Of a stretch of 21,061 nt of DNA, positions 18,040-21,061 are shown piece by piece (the stretch's first letter is position 1; every line of letters starts with the position of its first letter). The DNA is taken from NCBI GenBank assembly GCA_946482635.1, contig CAMLSG010000081.1, forward strand, positions 1-21,061, in the 5' to 3' direction. This DNA comes from an uncultured Duganella sp. (GTDB lineage: Bacteria; Pseudomonadota; Gammaproteobacteria; Burkholderiales; Burkholderiaceae). The notes under the pieces were generated by a model. The model saw nothing but the letters and a program-made list of their open reading frames with translations. It ran no database searches and was not told the origin of the DNA. The position numbers and the translations under genes were made by a program.

Positions 18040-18461
18040 TATTTCTTTTCCTTCGGATCGGTGACGAAGCCAATACGGGTCAGGCCATGCGACTGCGCCG
18101 CCGCCATCACCTGCGCCACCACTTCATAGCGGGTATCCTTGTCAGCCCGCAGCTGCAACTCCGGCTGCTGCGGCAAGCCCGCCGCCTCGGCCAGGCGCTG
18201 TTCCAGCTCGCCAGCCTGCAAGGCATCGTTATTCCAGTAAACCGTGCCGCCAGCATCGATCGCCAGCGTCACGCTGTCCGCTTCCTGCTGCAGCGCCCTG
18301 GCCTGCGCCTTGGGCAGCTCCAGCTGCACCGCATTGGTAAACATCGGCGCGCTGATGATGAAGATCACCAGCAGCACCAGCATCACGTCCACCATCGGCG
18401 TGACGTTGATGTCCGCCATGGATTCCTTCTGCCGGTGATGGTTGAAGGAGCCGAAAGCCAT
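18039..18461 (-). CDS. exbD: ExbD/TolR-family proton-channel protein
   Basis: A 140-residue inner-membrane protein with a short cytoplasmic N-terminus, one membrane helix (VDVMLVLLVIFIISAPMF) carrying the family's essential aspartate (D25), and a periplasmic domain of about 95 residues (ELQLRADKDTRYEVVAQVM). ExbD works with ExbB to convert proton motive force into force on a periplasmic partner such as TonB. The DINVTPMVDVMLVLLVIF motif is diagnostic. It starts 4 bp after exbB and overlaps the barstar-like gene by 1 nt. ExbD and TolR are hard to separate by sequence alone. The absence of tolA, tolB and pal favours ExbD, but tonB is not here either. Confidence 0.92.
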   Translation of the reverse strand: MAFGSFNHHRQKESMADINVTPMVDVMLVLLVIFIISAPMFTNAVQLELPKAQARALQQEADSVTLAIDAGGTVYWNNDALQAGELEQRLAEAAGLPQQPELQLRADKDTRYEVVAQVMAAAQSHGLTRIGFVTDPKEKK

Positions 18462-18465
18462 CAGT

Positions 18466-19122
18466 TCAATCCCTGGCCAGGTAAGCGTGCAAGTCGTGCG
18501 CGAAGGCGTCGAGCTCGGACAAGGTGATGCGGTTGATGCGGTTAAAGCCGTTATACGCCAGCACCGCCGGAATCGCCACGGTCAGGCCGACGCCGGTCAT
18601 GATCAGCGCCTCGCCCACCGGCCCGGCCACCTTGTCGATCTGCACCGTGCCCTGCGCCGACACCGCCGCCAGCGCATGGTAGATGCCCCACACGGTGCCC
18701 AGCAAGCCGACGAACGGCGCGGTCGATGCGATCGACGCCAGCAGGGTCAGGCCCGATTCCAGCCGCGTGGTCGAGACATGGATCGCATCGCGCAGCACGC
18801 GCGTGACCTGTTCCGAGCGCCCCATCTCGGCGGCGATGCTGCCACCCTTGGCGTGCGCCAGCTGGTGCGCGCCGGCCTGCGCCACGGCGGCGAAAATGCC
18901 CTCCTGGTCGCGCGCGGCCATCAGCGCCACGCCGTCGGCCACCGAAGGCGCATCCCAGAACGCCTGCACCACCGGCGCCGCGCGCCGGATGCGCCACGAG
19001 GCCCAGCCCTTCCACAGGATGAAGAACCAGGACGCCAGCGACATCGCCAGCAGCAGGTAAGCCACGGCGTGGCTGATCGCGTCGCCGCGCTGCCAGTAGC
19101 TGGCGAAGGTAAAGTGCTCCAT
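18466..19122 (-). CDS. exbB: ExbB/TolQ/MotA-family proton-channel protein
   Basis: A 218-residue inner-membrane protein with three predicted helices: one near residues 18-38 (VAYLLLAMSLASWFFILW) and two in the C-terminal half. The conserved block LESGLTLLASIASTAPFVGLLGTVWGIYHAL is the family signature; PVGEALIMTGVGLTVAIPAVLAYN forms the last helix. It pairs with the following exbD to form the energising motor. The gene starts within the last base of dapB (TGATG), so translation is coupled. It belongs to an operon running bamE-dapB-exbB-exbD-barstar. The nearby fur gene makes iron control attractive, but no Fur box was found by eye. Confidence 0.93.
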   Translation of the reverse strand: MEHFTFASYWQRGDAISHAVAYLLLAMSLASWFFILWKGWASWRIRRAAPVVQAFWDAPSVADGVALMAARDQEGIFAAVAQAGAHQLAHAKGGSIAAEMGRSEQVTRVLRDAIHVSTTRLESGLTLLASIASTAPFVGLLGTVWGIYHALAAVSAQGTVQIDKVAGPVGEALIMTGVGLTVAIPAVLAYNGFNRINRITLSELDAFAHDLHAYLARD

Positions 19123-19931
19123 CAGCCTTTCAGGCCCAGCACGTCGTACATATCGTACAAACCGGCCTTCTTGTCGGCCAGGAATTGCGCCGCGCGCAAC
19201 GAACCGTTGGCATAGTGCTGGCGCGAAGACGACTTGTGGCTGATTTCAATGCGCTCGCCCTCGGTGGCGAACATCACGGTATGGTCGCCGATGATGTCGC
19301 CGCCGCGCACGGTGGCAAAGCCGATCGAGGACGGGTCGCGCGGGCCGGTCACGCCTTCGCGCGCGAACACGCCGCACTCCTTCAGGTCGCGCCCCAGCGC
19401 ATCGGCAATCACCTCGCCCATTTTCAGCGCGGTGCCGGACGGCGCATCGACCTTGTGGCGGTGGTGCGCCTCGATGATCTCGATGTCGTAGCCCAGGTCG
19501 AACTGCTTGGCCGCGAATTCCAGCAGCTTGAGCGTCACATTCACGCCCACGCTCATGTTCGGCGCGAACACGATGGCAGTCTTTTCGGCCGCGGCCGCGA
19601 TGGCCGCCTTGCCCGCTTCATCGAAGCCGGTGGTGCCGATCACCATCTTCACGCCATGCTCGGCGCAGTAAGCCAGGTGGGCCAGGGTGCCTTCCGGGCG
19701 GGTAAAGTCGATCAGCACGTCGGCGCCGGCCAGGCCGCTGGCCAGGTCGGCGGTGATGGCCACGCCCGAGGCCTGGCCGGTAAAGGCGGCGGCGTCGCTG
19801 CCCAGGGACGGCGCCCCCGCGCGGTCCAGCGCACCGGACAGGCGCGTCCCGGGCGTCTTCTGGACGGCCTCGATCAGCATATGGCCCATGCGGCCGCTGG
19901 CGCCGGCGATGGCGATATTCAGTTGCGTCAT
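19122..19931 (-). CDS. dapB: 4-hydroxy-tetrahydrodipicolinate reductase
   Basis: A 269-residue cytosolic enzyme of the diaminopimelate/lysine pathway that uses NAD(P)H. The N-terminal Rossmann motif [18 protein letters not shown] is diagnostic. So are the substrate-binding block [21 protein letters not shown] and the region [24 protein letters not shown]. The length matches E. coli DapB (273). The start at 19931 is supported by AAGGAA 6 bp upstream, which overlaps the bamE stop region, and by homologue starts. An in-frame extension upstream runs through bamE and is not coding. It lies 10 bp after bamE and overlaps exbB by 1 nt. Confidence 0.97.
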   Translation of the reverse strand: MTQLNIAIAGASGRMGHMLIEAVQKTPGTRLSGALDRAGAPSLGSDAAAFTGQASGVAITADLASGLAGADVLIDFTRPEGTLAHLAYCAEHGVKMVIGTTGFDEAGKAAIAAAAEKTAIVFAPNMSVGVNVTLKLLEFAAKQFDLGYDIEIIEAHHRHKVDAPSGTALKMGEVIADALGRDLKECGVFAREGVTGPRDPSSIGFATVRGGDIIGDHTVMFATEGERIEISHKSSSRQHYANGSLRAAQFLADKKAGLYDMYDVLGLKG

Positions 19932-19941
19932 TGTTGATTCC

Positions 19942-20493
19942 TTATTGCTTGGTGCCCGATTCCTGGCCGCCCGGCAGCGGCGCCTTGCCCGGCGCCTGGT
20001 TGCCCTTGGCCGCTTCGGACTTCTTGAATTCCTTGATCGGGCCGGCGATGCGCGCGATGTATTCCTGTTCGGTCGGCAGGTCGCCGCCCTCGAAGCGCGC
20101 CACCTTGTCATCCTGGTCGAAGAACACCACCACGGTGCTGGTGGTCAGCTCGCCATTGCCCTTGGCCAGGCGGAACGGGTAATCCCAGCGCTTGCCATGG
20201 AAGGCGTCGGCCATCAGCGGGGTGCCGAGCAGGAACTTGACCTGGTCCTTGCTCATGCCGTTCTTGAGCTGGGCCAGCATTTCCCGCGACACGAAATTGC
20301 CCTGCTGGATATCGGGACGGTAAGGCGAGAAGAACCAGAAGAACTTCTGCGTCTTGGTGATCTGGGTGGTCTGGGCCCCCTGCGACGCTTCCACCGGGGC
20401 CACGGTGGCGGGCTTGCTGGCGCAGGCAGCCAACAGGGCGGCCGCCAGCAGCGGAGTGCTACGTTGCAACAAAGACAGCAGGGTCAAGCGCAT
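19942..20493 (-). CDS. bamE: Outer-membrane assembly lipoprotein BamE (SmpA/OmlA)
   Basis: A 183-residue lipoprotein of the BAM complex, which inserts beta-barrel proteins into the outer membrane. The N-terminus has a signal peptide with lipobox LLAAC (C24). The BamE core follows: [39 protein letters not shown], then DYPFRL and [16 protein letters not shown]. The tail is about 45 residues longer than E. coli BamE and rich in Lys, Pro and Gly. The ATG at 20493 was chosen because GAGG lies 10 bp upstream; the ATG at 20502 lies only 1 bp from that GAGG. The gene is divergent from fur, a classic arrangement in pseudomonads and Burkholderiales. Confidence 0.94.
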   Translation of the reverse strand: MRLTLLSLLQRSTPLLAAALLAACASKPATVAPVEASQGAQTTQITKTQKFFWFFSPYRPDIQQGNFVSREMLAQLKNGMSKDQVKFLLGTPLMADAFHGKRWDYPFRLAKGNGELTTSTVVVFFDQDDKVARFEGGDLPTEQEYIARIAGPIKEFKKSEAAKGNQAPGKAPLPGGQESGTKQ

Positions 20494-20520
20494 ATTATGC
20501 ATACCTCAATTCCGTGAGCA

Positions 20521-20554
20521 GAAGTGCCTAAAACGCTATATCATAAAGCACTTC
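20521..20554. promoter_or_regulatory. Bidirectional regulatory region between bamE and fur, with a 7-bp inverted repeat
   Basis: GAAGTGC (20521-20527) and GCACTTC (20548-20554) are perfect complements separated by 20 bp. They frame the AT-rich core GCTATATCATAAA, which could serve as a -10 region in either direction. Neither strand shows a convincing -35 box. It could be a dyad operator controlling both genes. It does not resemble the classical 19-bp Fur box. Confidence 0.4.
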
Positions 20555-20575
20555 CCGCAACTGACGTTAGCAAAC

Positions 20576-21004
20576 ATGAGTAACAGCCCTACCGACCTGA
20601 AGGCGTCCGGCCTCAAGGCGACCCTGCCACGCCTGAAGATCCTCGATATTTTCCAGAGCAGCCCCGTGCGCCACCTGACGGCGGAAGACGTGTACAAGCT
20701 GCTCCTGGCCGAGAACATGGACGTCGGCCTGGCCACCGTGTACCGCGTGCTGACCCAGTTCGAGCAGGCCGGCTTGCTCAACCGCAACCATTTCGAGAGC
20801 GGCAAGGCGATTTTCGAGCTCAACGAAGGCTCGCACCACGACCACCTGGTCTGCCTCGATTGCGGCCGGGTGGAAGAATTCGTCGACGAAGAGATTGAAA
20901 AGCGCCAGCAAAGCATCGCCGCCGAGCGCGGCTTCAAGATCGCCGAACACGCACTGGCGATCTACGGCAGCTGCACCAAGGTCAACTGCCCGCACAAGCA
21001 CTAA
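20576..21004 (+). CDS. fur: Ferric uptake regulator Fur
   Basis: A 142-residue metal-dependent repressor of iron uptake genes. The N-terminal winged helix includes [26 protein letters not shown] and the recognition helix [18 protein letters not shown]. The C-terminal dimerisation domain has metal-binding [11 protein letters not shown] (CxxC), the acidic EEFVDEEIE stretch and a terminal [11 protein letters not shown] cysteine pair, as in zinc-containing Fur proteins. The start at 20576 gives the standard [19 protein letters not shown] opening; no clear ribosome site precedes it. The longer in-frame extension upstream crosses bamE and is not coding. It is divergent from bamE. A hairpin begins at its stop codon. 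Confidence 0.97.
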   Translation: MSNSPTDLKASGLKATLPRLKILDIFQSSPVRHLTAEDVYKLLLAENMDVGLATVYRVLTQFEQAGLLNRNHFESGKAIFELNEGSHHDHLVCLDCGRVEEFVDEEIEKRQQSIAAERGFKIAEHALAIYGSCTKVNCPHKH

Positions 21005-21031
21005 ATAAATGGGGTACGTCCCCATTTATTT
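21003..21031 (+). terminator. Hairpin beginning in the fur stop codon; probable fur terminator
   Basis: AAATAAATGGGG (21003-21014) and CCCCATTTATTT (21020-21031) are perfect 12-bp arms around TACGT. The sequence CGTCCCCATTTTTTC follows, which repeats part of the right arm and supplies a T-tract. The first arm uses the last two bases of the TAA stop codon (21002-21004). It may also belong to a dispersed intergenic repeat family. Confidence 0.65.
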
Positions 21032-21061
21032 CGTCCCCATTTTTTCAATGGTTGCTCAGCG

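Noticed and set aside
20354..20575. N-terminal extension of fur
   Set aside because: It crosses the divergent bamE gene and the shared promoter region. The standard Fur start is at 20576.
20503..20575. A Fur box controlling fur itself
   Set aside because: No stretch resembles GATAATGATAATCATTATC closely enough to claim.

Overview
The window is GC-rich chromosomal DNA. Its gene content and order (fur divergent from bamE, then dapB-exbB-exbD, and leuS-lptE-holA-proA-hemJ) point to a betaproteobacterium of the order Burkholderiales, most likely an Oxalobacteraceae member such as Massilia, Duganella or Janthinobacterium. That placement rests on recognising the proteins and the gene order; no database search was possible. 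There are no rRNA or tRNA genes, CRISPR arrays, transposase genes or phage genes. No stretch longer than 200 bases lacks a gene.

Layout from left to right. (1) 63-6075, minus strand: a three-gene signalling operon in the order HDOD-GAF-histidine kinase, REC-PAS-GGDEF-EAL response regulator, and a protein of thirteen Sel1 repeats. It has a recognisable AT-rich promoter region at 6076-6260 and a perfect 18-bp hairpin at its end (1-38). (2) 6261-8760, minus: a Bcr/CflA-type MFS drug exporter preceded by a THUMP-domain rRNA methyltransferase. (3) 8844-14849, minus: a tightly packed housekeeping operon leuS-lptE-holA-proA-hemJ, with gaps of 7, 9, 9 and 2 bp. It covers leucyl-tRNA charging, LPS export, the replisome clamp loader, proline synthesis and haem synthesis. 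(4) 14919-17664, plus: a block of four genes pointing the other way (AraC-type regulator, small hypothetical protein, VOC-fold protein, type I methionine aminopeptidase). It contains a 171-bp near-palindrome at 15761-15931. (5) 17722-20493, minus: the bamE-dapB-exbB-exbD-barstar operon, with two 1-nt stop/start overlaps. (6) 20576-21004, plus: fur, divergent from bamE.

Functional links. The left operon looks like a complete soluble phosphotransfer module: a kinase with no membrane segment, and a receiver-carrying enzyme that can in principle both make and degrade c-di-GMP. The Sel1 protein could be a scaffold. The bamE/dapB/exbBD group joins outer-membrane assembly, lysine/diaminopimelate synthesis and a proton-driven energiser, and it lies next to the iron regulator fur. 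The plus-strand block separates two minus-strand operons that I recall being adjacent in other Burkholderiales, so it is probably an insertion.

The most unusual elements are the 63-bp-arm imperfect inverted repeat just before the small hypothetical gene, the operon with the HDOD-fused kinase, an orphan barstar-like gene coupled to exbD, and several intergenic palindromes, two of which share a 20-base core.
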